Shown here piece after piece: positions 35,315-46,546 of a stretch of 64,000 bases of DNA (positions within the stretch are counted from its first letter, which is position 1; the number at the start of each line of letters is the position of its first letter). Location: assembly GCA_030077755.1 (NCBI GenBank), contig JAQJZZ010000018.1, positions 496,001 through 560,000 of the forward strand. Direction: 5' to 3'. This DNA comes from Filosporella fistucella. Its lineage: Eukaryota; Ascomycota; Leotiomycetes; Helotiales. Position numbers and translations under genes: made by a program. The notes beneath the pieces are model-generated. The model was not told the DNA's origin. It worked only from the letters and a program-made list of their open reading frames with translations, and made no database searches.

Positions 35315-35968
35315 TGTGTGACGTCTTTGTGTGTGCGCGAATATGGAAGAAAATGTATCGACTCACAAGGCATCGTGAAGACAGAGAATAAATAATCGAC
35401 TAGCGTATATCCAATTCGTTCCTTCCAATATCGTAGATCGACAACAGTATGAGTTCGTAATCTAAATTGAGTGCCAGTTGGTGGAAGGGATGGAATTTAG
35501 AGAAGGAGCGATCGTAGTCGTAATTAGGGTTCAAGGAGGTAAGGAGACTGTCGTTTTCTAGTTTTCGGAGAGAGTTCCTAGAGCTGGTGAGTGAAGCTGA
35601 AGTATCTCTGAGATAGCGTGATATGTGTTTAAGAGGTCTCTGTTCTGTATTTAGGTATCAAATGGTATGTGAATGAAGTAAAGTTCTTCAATTTCTGGAG
35701 TTCGAAATGTCGCCAGCCTTCTTCTCTAGCGGGCGCATCACTCGTAGCTCCAGGCACGGAGCCTATTGTGGCTTGGCTTTGGGGAAGACAGGGTTTCGAG
35801 AAACGTGACCTTTGATAAGGCTGAGACTCCTTATCGGGGCAAACCCCATTCTTCCCTCGCAAGCGCATTATTTTGTCGTAAGATTTTATAAAGACATGCA
35901 ATTACTTCCAACTGGTATCATGAACATATTTTGCTTCTATGATAAATTTTAGCGGCAAAGAATCCAAT
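35315..35968. other. intergenic, divergent promoters
   Basis: Between the MKT1 and oxygenase starts. No coding frame or clear motif. Confidence 0.45.
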
Positions 35969-37864
35969 ATGGCAATTAGCAATGGCACAACTCAGATCCC
36001 AGTCATCGACATCTCAGGCCCACTTCCAGAAAGCGAAATCGCCAAGCAAATTGTAAATGCAGCGGCAACATATGGCTTCGTGTACATCAAGAGTGAGGGG
36101 AAGGATATCCCCATTGAGGCAATTGAGAACATTTTTGCATTGGTATTAGCCCCTTCTCGATCTCCATTTATTTCTGACATATGTTTAGTCAAAATCATTC
36201 TTCTCTTCACCACTTGAAGAAAAAGAGCCATGCAGAATCTCGAACAATGTAAGCTAATTGTTTGCTACCATTCTTTAAATATGAATGTTTTCCGCAGACG
36301 AAAATACTGCAACTCATGTTGCCACTATTTGAATTACCTTTGGGGCTACTAATTGATGTGCTGTTGACAATTGCAAGTGCTTTAAAGTCAATGACTTCTT
36401 CAGCCCTTGATCTTTGGCTATAGAAATCATCTGACAAGTCGTTTTATTTGTACCTTGGATCAATGGTTTTTGTGGCAGTATCCATGCTCTTGAGTACAAT
36501 CAAGTCTGTTAATTGCTGCGCGAGACTCTCGCCCTATCTGGATTTTGTAGGTAGGCTTGCCAAAGTGATTGATGACCCATTAGTCAAAATCTTCAAGCTC
36601 TCTCTATACTTAGTAGCTTCATCTCGGCATACCAGTGGAGACTCCCCTCTCATTCCTTCTCTGGTTCAAACAGAGAACTTTTTAAAAGACAAGGCGATGA
36701 CTTAGTCAATGGAGTGCCTGGGTCCACAAGCCAAGTGAGCTCGTAGCCTAAACATTTCCCCTTTTCATATACCTGATATCCTTTTCAAATACCCAAAGTG
36801 CTTGTCCAAGTTCAAAAACATTATTTATGTTTTTCAATGACGCTTTCTGACACATCCCAGAACAGAGGATGGGTTGGCATGCACGCCGAAACACTTGATA
36901 CCAAGAACCAAAGAGTAGGTCACCGCAAATCCATTCAGCCACTAAGCTAACTCTACTAGATAGGAGACTTCAAAGAGTACTACACCCTCAATCTTCCCTC
37001 ACTTCCTCAAATAATCATTAACACAAAAAGAGCCATGAACCTTGGCGAATTTGTCAACGGAAAAGCCCAACAACCTCTCCCTCCAGCCTTCGTGCTACAC
37101 GAATCAGAATTAGACAAATTCCAAAAATACTGTCACAATCTGATGCTTAAAATCCTTACTCTCTTCGCTATCGGGCTTGAAGTATCTTCATCCTCCCGGT
37201 CCCGCTTATCACCAACTAACAAATATTCAAGGTTGATTCCTCTTCTGGCGGCAAAGACTGGTTTGCTTCTCGACACCGCGGTGACAGTGCCTCGAGCTGT
37301 ACCCTCCGTCTTCTTCACTACCCTCCTCTCCCGCCTTCCACCGACTACCAGCCTGAAGTCGATATCCGTGCAGGCGCACACTCAGACTATGGATCCATCA
37401 CCCTTTTATTCCAGAGGCCAGGACAGCCCGGACTGGAAATTATTCCCCCTTCGCCATCTGACAATGCAACAACAAGAAATTTCTCCAACACCGCACCCTG
37501 GATACCCGTTCCTGTCTCTCCTCCCGGAACAGAAACCGATCCTTCCCCGCCTATCTTAGTAAATATAGGTGACCTTCTCTGCTACTGGACAAACAACCTT
37601 TTCAAATCTACCGTCCATCGAGTTGTCTTCCCTCAGCCCTCTCCTGCCTCGCCTGAAGGTCCCTTGGGAGCAAATCGCTATAGTATAGCATATTTCGGGC
37701 ATCCGATTGGAAGTACGGTTCTGGAACCAGTGCCCAGTGCTAAAGTCGAGGCATTAGCGGGGCAAGCAGGGAGAGGGGACATGGCGATGACTGCTGATGA
37801 TCACTTAATGAGCAGACTGAAAGATACATACGGAGGGCTGTATACAGATGAAGAGGAGAAGTAA
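35969..37864 (+). CDS. 2-oxoglutarate/Fe(II)-dependent oxygenase (isopenicillin N synthase-like)
   Basis: Five exons inferred: 35969-36142, 36189-36248, 36861-36918, 36964-37181, 37232-37864, total 380 residues. The N-terminal DIOX_N part shows TQIPVIDISGP, GFVYIKSEG and SFFSSPLEEK; NRGWVGMHAETLD and GEFVNGKAQQPLPP follow. The catalytic core has the iron ligands H220 and D222 (GAHSDYGSITLLF) and H299 (STVHRVV), with the 2-oxoglutarate-binding RYS at 319-321, so it should be active. Substrate unknown; the family includes gibberellin and secondary-metabolite oxygenases but no pathway genes are adjacent. I prefer ATG 35969 over 35939 because it abuts the conserved start. Intron 2 (612 bases) is far longer than the other introns of this gene, and intron 3 uses a weak GTCACC donor. 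Confidence 0.85.
36249..36860 (-). other. oversized intron with an antisense coding-like remnant
   Basis: The minus strand from about 36540 to 36310 reads like degraded protein in one frame (DTATKTIDPRYK, stop at 36444-36446, then LSDDFYSQRSRAEEVIDF and LAIVNSTSISSPKG). It looks like a relic inserted into the oxygenase intron. Not identified. Confidence 0.35.
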
Positions 37865-38418
37865 GTGGTATGTGTATAGCTAGATATGAAGGAGGCGCAT
37901 TGGGGATTTACTCTCACGCAACGCAACGTTACCGACGCCGATCAGTATCTCCATATTCTCGACACTTCGATGATATGAGCAATGAGAATCAACAGCAAAT
38001 ACAAAATTACTTGAATATTCCCGCCATCAAGTTTATCGTAATGGAATACAATCAATATAAACTCTTACCGTGCTTCCAGAGAATTTAGTACCAGCACTGG
38101 TTCTGGTCTTGAGCCCTGAAATTCGGGCTGAGGGAAGTAATTACTACTCATGAAGCACCTACGAGGGGTCTCTACAATTTTTCACCTTCCCAAAGTTCTA
38201 GTTGAAAATAGCAAAGGATCGAAATGCAAGTTGAATTTTCTAAGGTAGTGCTGGATACTTGTCGTAGGCAACCTAGTAAAACGCCTCGCTTACCCAATCA
38301 AATCCTTCGAACAAATATTCCAACCTCAAGCCTCGGATCCTTCGTGCTTTAACATGATTCTACATCAATTCACCATTTCAGTTCCGCTCTTTACAATGTT
38401 ATAGCAACAACTTTCAAG
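37865..38418. other. intergenic, no gene seen
   Basis: 3' flank of the oxygenase and promoter of the membrane protein gene; the short ORF at 37870-38088 is unsupported. Confidence 0.5.
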
Positions 38419-39927
38419 ATGAATATGGCTCAAAACCTCCTCCCAGAGAGAATTCTCCACCCACTCTGTCTCTTCTCAGCCGCGTTAAGTGTAATTACCC
38501 AACCAACAGGAATCGGAAACCTCCAATCTAACGTCCAACGCAACCTCCTTCGAGTCTCTCCTCCTATTGCCGGGCTATTGGTTCTCTCATCAGTTTTGAG
38601 ATTCATCAGTTGGAGGATACTGAACATCACGGATTCTAAGTTTTGTCTTGCGCAATTTGCACCCCGCCACTTTGATCTCATGCTAGAAAAAGAGAATCTC
38701 GATCGTGCTGTGTATTCAAGTTCAACGCTACACATTGTCTCTCGATACACCTTCTTTGGAGCCGTAACTCTTCCGCTGTATCTCCTCCTTATATCTTCGA
38801 CAGGTTATCTATGGACTAAATTATGGGTCACGTGCCTCATCACTCAGTTCATTCTACATGAGATATTTCTGAGCATGAGTGTCTACACGAAAGACAAGCT
38901 TATGAGCTCCCAGAGAGACTGGCCTGCAAATACACTTGTAACTCTCCTTCCCAATAAAGGATTGCAGATACCCGCTGCCTCATTCTCCCCAAGCCAGCTT
39001 AACGTCGAGCCGGCAGCTCCCTCAAATGCTTGCGAAGCAATCAAACATTTCATTTCCAAGATTCCTCCGTCGCCCGGGGAGAAACACGAAGTAACTGAGG
39101 AAAATCTCTTTAGTCCGGATGCGGCATTCATTCTAGCTTGGAGAGATGTAATTCACAATGAAGGATTCGTCTGGACTTGTGGGCATTGGAGATGTCTAAC
39201 ATACAAGATTCTTTGTATTCCCTTACATACGAGAAAGTTTTGGTATTTGACTAGCATTTCTCTGCTCCTCTGGATTCTCCACCTAGTTCTAAGGCCATTC
39301 ACTATCAGTCTCTGCATTTTCTTCTCCAACATCCGTGTTGAAGGAAATGGATACGGTTACAGGGAGATCGTCGAACAATTCCCCAAGGCAATCGCATTCA
39401 AAGCTGCACTTCAGCTCCTAAAATTCATTTTCTGGCGTTTTATACTCGAGATCCCAAGTATAATTCTCTGTACGATTGTGGCTACAATCCTGCACAAAAA
39501 AGTTATTTCTATCGCCAGCACAATGTGGCCGTCCAGAGCTCTTTCTCCTCGATACCTCGCTTTTCTCTCCATGCCGTTCATCAGATTGCTTCCGCATCAC
39601 GCAATTTTTTTATACGCTTTCCACCACGCATTAAAATACAAGCTCTCGGCATACCTATATGTTCCAGCCACGGTCGTAGCCTGGCTACTGGAATCCATCT
39701 TGGTCGTGATATGGATATACTCAGCCATTTTCATCGCACAGTCCTTAATTGCGAAGCCAGCTCTGTTAGAAAGCTCAGAAAAGGGAGAAGATTGTGAGAA
39801 CAAACCCAAAGGGGAGTTTACAGGTGCAGGCCATCATAAAATTGCGGTCACTTATGGTAGTTATCTCGTTGCTGCTACGCCCGCTACTCTACTTTGGTAT
39901 ACTTTCTACTTCTCAAATGAGATTTAA
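38419..39927 (+). CDS. multipass membrane protein of unknown function (502 aa)
   Basis: Single exon from ATG 38419. Eight to ten hydrophobic segments are visible, for example LLVLSSVLRFISW, TLPLYLLLISS, LWVTCLITQFILHEIFL, ISLLLWILHLVL, RFILEIPSIILCTIVATIL, ATVVAWLLESILVVIWIYSAIFIA and YLVAATPATLLWYTF. A hydrophilic loop at about residues 165-260 contains a WRDVIHNEGFVW segment. The arrangement with conserved Trp/His resembles membrane-bound O-acyltransferase or wax-synthase-like proteins of ascomycetes, but no catalytic motif can be assigned with confidence. Confidence 0.75.
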   Translation: MNMAQNLLPERILHPLCLFSAALSVITQPTGIGNLQSNVQRNLLRVSPPIAGLLVLSSVLRFISWRILNITDSKFCLAQFAPRHFDLMLEKENLDRAVYSSSTLHIVSRYTFFGAVTLPLYLLLISSTGYLWTKLWVTCLITQFILHEIFLSMSVYTKDKLMSSQRDWPANTLVTLLPNKGLQIPAASFSPSQLNVEPAAPSNACEAIKHFISKIPPSPGEKHEVTEENLFSPDAAFILAWRDVIHNEGFVWTCGHWRCLTYKILCIPLHTRKFWYLTSISLLLWILHLVLRPFTISLCIFFSNIRVEGNGYGYREIVEQFPKAIAFKAALQLLKFIFWRFILEIPSIILCTIVATILHKKVISIASTMWPSRALSPRYLAFLSMPFIRLLPHHAIFLYAFHHALKYKLSAYLYVPATVVAWLLESILVVIWIYSAIFIAQSLIAKPALLESSEKGEDCENKPKGEFTGAGHHKIAVTYGSYLVAATPATLLWYTFYFSNEI

Positions 39928-41455
39928 ATTGAATGTACCAAGATATCTTTCTATATCTGATTATTCAGACAACGTGATCTCGCCGAGCTCCATCTTTTGT
40001 TTCAAGGCTGTCGGAAACATCTTCGTCCAAACAAAAAAGCAAATACTGCTCGAGCAGTGGAGAGGCAGGCGCATGAATTGTCAAAGACGGACCAAGGATT
40101 GCCTGTATCCGTGTATGTGGAGTATCAAATCCATCATTTGGAATGAGAATGCCTGTTCGCAATTAGTGTATAGAAGAGGCTCGAATATAATTATATCATG
40201 ATTGAGATTATGGTACTCAGTTATGTATCGTAGGGAAGGCCATGATAATTCTTTTGGCAATTTGTTTCCAATGCAAGAGTATTCACGCTGCTTTTGAAGC
40301 GTATTGTTCCAATAACACCTGACAGTATGCACTGAGTCTCCGACGCAGCCAGCAAACCAAAGGCTGGGAGCTTCAATATTGGAGAAGACATCATGTAAGA
40401 GACAACAAATCTCGACCAAACTTATTCTTTCGTCAACTTACCATTCATTCCAAGGAACCATAATCATGCAGTACGCTGAAATAGGTATAGACCATTTGCC
40501 GTGTCTGTCCTTGTTGCGACCATAATTTCACGTCACGACTTGCCAAAATATCTCAAAACTAGAATCAGTCCATCAATTTCAACCTTCATGCTCTGCCTTA
40601 ACAGCCAACATCGCAAAACCGTATAGTCGCAAGAACATATGCTGCGCCGCCAACCATAATGCAAAAGACCGGTTAATATAATTATGCACCATTTAGTGCG
40701 TCAAATACTGTGCACAGCTAGTTCAATGAAGAGCTTAGCTCGCTCAGCCACTTAGATCTGTGCGTTCACTCACATGTCCCTCGGAATCAACCTTTCCAAA
40801 CCAAGAATCTTGATCGACCTATAACAAGATATACCAAAAGTTCAGACGATCAGGTATGCACCACGAAAAAGAGGATATTCTGGTTGTCTCGCCAAACGAA
40901 GCATAAAATCGCACTGACGTTGAGAAGCCCCTGTGTAGCAGAACTCTCTAGGCGAGCTACGCCCCCGCCAAAATTCTCTTCTCGTACCACCATCCAAAAC
41001 ACCATCGTCCCCATCTCCAGTTTCAGCAGTTTCCACTTCAGCTGACAGGTAGCAAGCACGCCAATCAGATCCGATGCCACAGAAAATGGATAAGGCTCGT
41101 TCCGAACGACATGTCTAAGCTTCTCTGGTAGATGGTGGGTATGGCCACTTTTCACCCGGTGATTCCAGAGCCCAGGACGGTTTCCCTGGACACGGGGGAC
41201 GATCACGAAAATGGATACTATGCCATACAATGACGGGTTTCAAGGGTAGAGTGAGAAGCTTAATTGATTTTAGCATTGATGTGCTGTTCCTTTCCTTGGA
41301 ATCTCTTTCCTACCTCTTTTTCTTTACTATCGTTTTGTTTAATTTTCATACTCTCATTAAGATTTTTGGATTATTGGGCAGGACCTCTACGTTCTTTCTT
41401 CTTCTTCTTCTTCTTCTTCTTTGAGCTGGTACTCCCGTTTTTCTAATTTCTTACG
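39928..41455. other. intergenic, no gene seen
   Basis: About 1.5 kb. Overlapping short ORFs on both strands (40081-40419, 40850-41230) lack coding character. A hydrophobic ORF at 41230-41424 is created by a T-rich tract and the TTC repeat. Confidence 0.45.
41396..41419. repeat. (TTC)8 microsatellite
   Basis: Eight perfect TTC units, 37 bases before the start of the Ser/Thr/Pro-rich membrane protein gene, so in its leader or core promoter. Confidence 0.9.
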
Positions 41456-43880
41456 ATGAAGCTGGGTCTTTTTGGGAGAAGGGGTGTTGGGGGAGAGGAG
41501 AGGAGGAGAGATATGGTTTGGAATAATAATCATAGGAGGAATGGGAGTGAGGGTACTGGATCGAATGTGGGAATTGCTGCTGCGAAGGATGGACAGGAGA
41601 CACCGGTTGCTCTTCCAGCTGAGAAATCTACCTCTATTGTCGAGAAATCTACACCAACTCCGGCCGTGGTTACTCCAATCGAGAAGCCTACTCCTACGCC
41701 AGCAGCTGTCACACCAATCGAGAAGCCTACTCCTGCACCAGTCATTCCTGTCGAAGTTGCTAAACCTACGCCAATTGCTACACCAGTTGAAGTCGCTACT
41801 CCAGTTCCAGTTGCGCCAGCAGAGAATACACCAATTCCAATTCAATCGCCGGTTGCGGTCGAGACACCTATCCTTCCAATTGTTACTCCGGTAGAGACAA
41901 CCCCTCTCCCAGTCGAAACTCCAGTGGTAGTCGAAAATACACCAGCTCCGATCGCAACACCCGTGGAGACCATTGCCCCTCCGATTGAAACATCAGTAGA
42001 GGCAATTTCTCTTCCAACCTCGACTCCAGAACTGGTTATTGTAGCTGAAACTTCTACTTTGCCTGTGGAAGTTGCGGCGCCGGTAAGTTTATATTTAAGA
42101 TCTAAAAATGTTTTACTTACGACATATAGACTGTCATTGAATCTGCAGCACCAACTTTGATTACTCTGCCTACGGAGGTCGTATCAGAGGTACCAGCAAT
42201 TACAGATATTCCTGCGGCAGCAACCTCAAGTCTCGAATCTGCGGTGCCAACTATAATCGCTCTTCCAACAGAGATACTTTCAGAAACACCTGCAATTACA
42301 GATATTCCTCCAGCTGCAACATCAATCATAGAATCGGCACCTACCACAACCGTTGTGCTGGATACATCTTCCATCCTTGAATCCGCAGCCGCAAGCACAA
42401 CCCCAGTTCTGGATACATCTTCAATCTTGGAACCAGCTGCTGCAACCACAACTCCGCTTCTAGATACTTCAGCTATTGTAGAATCAGCAGCAGCCACTAC
42501 CACACCAATTTTGGATACAACCTCAGTCCTAGAATCAGCAGCAGCAACCACAACACCAATTCTAATCGACACCTCTGCCGTCTCTCTCCCAGGCGCAGCA
42601 CAAACTACTTCTGCTCTCCTAGACACATCCGCCATTTCCACAGGTGCAGCAGAAAGCGCTCAAGCAACTGCAAGCTCCTCCGACGTCCTAGCAATTGGTC
42701 CCGTCCCAGTAGCATCTCAAACCTCCTCTCTTCTCTCAGGAGATAGTCTCATCTCCTCTGCAGTCGCCACTAAATCCCTCTCTCCCTCCGAATCATCCAT
42801 CCTCTCTTCGCTCTCCGCCCTCACAACCGCACCCGGGAAATCGCTTACCCCCTCTCAAATCTCTGTTCTCTCCATGCTAACCAGTATTCCCACCACGACC
42901 CCTCTTCCCCAACGAGCTTCTCAAGTCGCTGGATCTACACTCCAGACTTCGTTTACGCAGGCAGCTGATAGTTTACCTTCTGCTGGGGGAAAAGGAGGAG
43001 CTGGCAATGGACAGACTGGGGGAACGAATGTTGATGGGGGAGGAAACAGTGGGAGTAGTGGGGTGACGCAGACGAAGGCGCCGTTTCAGGGGAATACGAC
43101 GAGTACTGCTTTGACGGTTGTGGGGATTGTTGGTATGTTTCTCAATTTTTTCTCCTCTAATCCCATGTCCTATATCCACATTTCCCACCACCCACTCCCA
43201 TCCTCCAAGCCCAACTAATACCCCCTCCAGTCGGCAGCATAGCATTCTTCATCGCCATCGTCTTCCTGATCCGCCGTATTCTCCGCCGCCGCCGCGAAAC
43301 AGGCGGTCGAAAAGCGTACTCCCCTCCCCCATCTCCCCTCCTAACCTCTCTTGACGACCCAATGCCCCTCTCCATCGCGCGCAGCATGTCTGCCCGCAGC
43401 GGCGGATCGTCCTTCTGGTCTCAGGGCCGCGATTTCACCGGCGAGAAGAACGGAGCTATGGAATTCATGCGAGGAGGAGGATTAGGCGCTGTTCCTGAAG
43501 AGAAAAATGAGTTTCCTAATGAGAAAACTGGGTTCGATTTTGGGATTCCGAAGAATGGTTCTCAAAATCAGACACAGATTCAGCCACAAAGACAGCAGGG
43601 ATTGAGACTTAGTAATGGAGATGGATATGGATACGGTAGAGCGGGAGGAAATATCAATAGTCTTAATCTGACTGTTCCTGTTGCGCCGCTTAGTCCTTTA
43701 CCCCCTGTGGCGAGAAGTCCAGGGGAGTATGGACAGGGCGGGTACGCGATGGGTGGGTATAATATGAGTCCTTCTAGAAGTCCTGCGACGGGCAATTTTC
43801 GTTTGTTTCCGGGGCATCAGAAGGGGAATAGTATTGGGAATGGGAATGGGGGGAAGCCTGTGAGTCCGAGGGACTTTTAG
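41456..43880 (+). CDS. Ser/Thr/Pro-rich single-pass membrane protein
   Basis: Three exons: 41456-42082, 42130-43132, 43231-43880, with introns of 47 and 98 bases, total 759 residues. The N-terminal ~200 residues are repeats of the type EKPTPTPAAVTPI, then come Ala/Thr repeats with a period of about 20 residues (ILDTSSILESAAATTTP) and a Ser/Thr/Gly-rich stalk. The second splice completes a single membrane helix (TALTVVGIVGSIAFFIAIVFLI) followed by a strong positive stop-transfer (RRILRRRR), then a ~200-residue disordered Gly/Asn/Ser/Pro cytoplasmic tail. The layout matches fungal cell-wall stress sensors or mucin-like surface proteins. No WSC or cysteine-rich head is present, and the assigned N-terminus (MKLGLFGRRGVGG) is not a signal peptide, so a first exon may be missing. 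Confidence 0.75.
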
Positions 43881-45151
43881 GGGAGAAGATTTGGTGTGCA
43901 GTTGTGGGATAGGGGGGTGGAAGTGTAAGGGTAGTTTGGGTGGGTGTTGGAGAGATGTTGTGGGTGTAGAGGCGTAGGATATGTGGGGAAGAGATTGGGA
44001 GGGATAATGATAACAGTACAGTATCCGAGAGAGATGCAATGATGGGAAGTTGCCTAGCTAGTATATCAAATATATATAACATAGCTACTCTACCAAGTCT
44101 ATCCCTGCGTCCCAAGACAATTCTCTGTGTTGTGGTTAGAAATAGATAATAGTGAAATATCTGCTTCCCTTATTAACGTATACATACAATCTAACCACTT
44201 TCATCACGTTTATCCCTATTTCCAAAGACGAAACTCTGATTCCTTAATGCTATATTTCTCCCCAATAATTAATTCCCAAAGATACAACTTATATACTATT
44301 TTCTTCCCTCTATCTCTTTTAAAATACTCTACCTATCACCAACTGAAACCTATATCTAATCATCCCTCTCTCTCCTTATATCTATAGTATCAATCTCTAC
44401 TTCGCATCCCCTATCCTTTTCCAATTATCTAACTTTGCATTCTCAAATTATCTTTCAATCTAAACATATTTATAAGAAAAACAAGTAAGTAGCTTTATTA
44501 CAAATTAATATATCTTTACTTCTTCCTCTAAAGAAAAGCAAAAGAACCTATCTTATAAATACCAGTTCAACAAAAAATTCTACCCAAAGTACTCATTCTA
44601 GTACTAAGTAATTTGCACTAGACTAGCAAAGATAAAAAGTTCCTCCATCTCCCTAATTACTTGCCCACGAAAGCTACCTACCGTGGTCCGGCCCTTCACC
44701 TCTAGGAAGACTCTCAGAGAGAACCTATCTCGAAAAAACACAATATTCAAAACACGCTTCTCACAGCAAACCTCTATGAACTTATAACTTCCTCGTTTGA
44801 GGTTTCTCGCGTTATACTCACCTCGCAGTTTTGCAGGTGTGAAGTGCTGAGGTTGCATCGCTCTCGGGGCTTGTGCTGGATACATTTTTTTACTGTGAGA
44901 GTTACAGATATTTCGTGTCTAGGTTTACGAGAAGACCCTCTCAATAGTAGAAATGGGAGGATCAACTCTTGAAAGACTGGAAGGTGACATGTCTATATGA
45001 TTATATTTGCATCTACATCTGTTTCACCTAACAACAGTCGGCACAGCCGAATTCGTGCTACTGTGTCTCTTCTTCTCCTGCTCTTCTCTCATCTGGTTTG
45101 TCATCCCTGTCGTAAAGCCAACCTACAATGACTCCGATACCCAGGTTTGAA
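43881..45151. other. intergenic with strongly AT-rich block
   Basis: 44120-44620 is visibly AT-rich with long pyrimidine runs and no frame. 44604-44885 (minus) is an open frame with no recognised content. No transposase or terminal repeats are visible. Confidence 0.4.
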
Positions 45152-46546
45152 TCAACTAGATTTCAACACCGTACTACTCGTACTTGCACCCTCAGGTTCC
45201 TTTCCCTTACTGCTCCCTTCATGGGCGACCTCCCTACCCATCCACGTCCTCCCGTGGATCAGCCCATGGCTCTCCTCTTCCTCCGCCTCTCTTTCCAACT
45301 CTTCCTCATCGAATCTTTCGACATCCTTACTCTTATCCAATAATCTCCTCTCTTCCACACTGCTTCTACCTCCAAACACTCTTCTCAATTCAGCGCATGC
45401 TTCGGTATAACATCTATCCGCTGCTTTCGGAAAACGTATTGGATTCGGCTTCTTGTCGAAGGCGTGAGGAACGCCTTTCACCAATCCACCATGCACCATT
45501 TTCCCTAATGCTGTCAGGCGCTCACCAAATGCTACACCTTCTGCGTTGAGCATATCGTATTCACACGTATACAATACTATATCTTCCGGATATGCAGCTT
45601 TCAAGAAGGTATCGCCTGCCGCAGCGGGAGAGAGGTAAGGGTCGGTCATGTCGATAGCATCTTCAGGTGGACAATATGATTCGTCAAAAAGATTTGTGAG
45701 CATTGGCGGGAGGTTCTTTTCTGGTTGTGGATTTGTAGCTCGCTTTTCTGTGCGGGAGGTACGGAAATCGGTAGGTGGGTAGAAGGAAACTATAGCTTTG
45801 AGAGAGAGATCTGGCATTTTTTGAGCAATTTCTAATGCTGTAGGTTCGAGGTCACTGAGTTTGAGGATAGAGCCTGTAGAGGAGGCTGTACGAACTGTAG
45901 TCGGACGGGCGAGAGATAGCTGGGAGGAAGATGGAGTGATGTCGTCGGGATGTAGGGAAGGATGGGAATGATATCCATGTTTCTTGGGAAGATTCGAGCT
46001 TTCCTGTAAGTTTCTCTTCCCCACATCATTTTGCAGATCGTGGAGCATGAGGGGTACTGTGAAGGCAAAATTGCCGCCTGCGGAGAAACCGGAGAGTGCG
46101 AATCTTTGGGGGTCGAGTCGGAGTTCTTCGGCGTGCGAGGCAAGATATATAAGGGCGTCGGTTCCATCTTCTACTCCTACACTGAATGGATATTCAGGTG
46201 CTAGACGATACTCGACTGATACGAATACAGCATCTACTTCTTTTGTCACTGATGAAGCCCATCTCGCATCATCTGTTCCTGTTCCTAGGGTAAATCCCCC
46301 GCCATGAAAATTGACGACTACAGGATATCGATATTCATCTGGAGTAGCCAGGTAGGATTCAGGTACATAGAATACCAATTTGAAAGAACCTCCTTTGGGC
46401 GATAATCTGGAAGGAATCAAGATCTTGAATGTAGGACGCGGAGGACGTGGTTCGGCGAGGTGATGGAAGCGCATTCCAATGGCCATAAGGGCCCTCCATA
46501 TTACCGCTTTCATGTAGAGGAATCTGCGGTAGCAGAATATGTTCAT
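45152..46546 (-). CDS. HSL-type alpha/beta hydrolase, candidate ergosteryl-aspartate hydrolase
   Basis: Single-exon frame of 464 residues from ATG 46546. The oxyanion motif HGGG is at 81-84, the nucleophile motif GFSAGG at 153-158 (Ser155), and the likely acid and base are Asp331 (CEYDMLN) and His361 (GVPHAFD), so the hormone-sensitive-lipase-like triad is complete. A family-atypical insertion of ~60 Ser/His-rich residues lies at 180-240 and the C-terminus is an acidic tail (EELEREAEEEES). The N-terminal ~30 residues are hydrophobic/basic and may touch membranes. It is divergent with the ErdS-type gene across 1.6 kb. ErdH, the known ergosteryl-aspartate hydrolase, is an alpha/beta hydrolase and I recall it as a genomic neighbour of erdS in some fungi; the assignment here is inference from position and fold. 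Confidence 0.85.
   Translation of the reverse strand: MNIFCYRRFLYMKAVIWRALMAIGMRFHHLAEPRPPRPTFKILIPSRLSPKGGSFKLVFYVPESYLATPDEYRYPVVVNFHGGGFTLGTGTDDARWASSVTKEVDAVFVSVEYRLAPEYPFSVGVEDGTDALIYLASHAEELRLDPQRFALSGFSAGGNFAFTVPLMLHDLQNDVGKRNLQESSNLPKKHGYHSHPSLHPDDITPSSSQLSLARPTTVRTASSTGSILKLSDLEPTALEIAQKMPDLSLKAIVSFYPPTDFRTSRTEKRATNPQPEKNLPPMLTNLFDESYCPPEDAIDMTDPYLSPAAAGDTFLKAAYPEDIVLYTCEYDMLNAEGVAFGERLTALGKMVHGGLVKGVPHAFDKKPNPIRFPKAADRCYTEACAELRRVFGGRSSVEERRLLDKSKDVERFDEEELEREAEEEESHGLIHGRTWMGREVAHEGSSKGKEPEGASTSSTVLKSS

Noticed and set aside
36448..36705. Plus-strand 85-codon ORF inside the oxygenase intron
   Set aside because: The minus strand reads more like protein; the plus frame is its mirror and the flanking exons splice around it.
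41230..41446. Hydrophobic ORFs that could be a signal peptide for the Ser/Thr/Pro protein
   Set aside because: Hydrophobicity comes from T-runs and the TTC repeat; no in-phase donor/acceptor pair to 41456 was found.
44100..45000. Possible transposon in the AT-rich block
   Set aside because: No transposase, reverse transcriptase, terminal repeats or target-site duplication visible.
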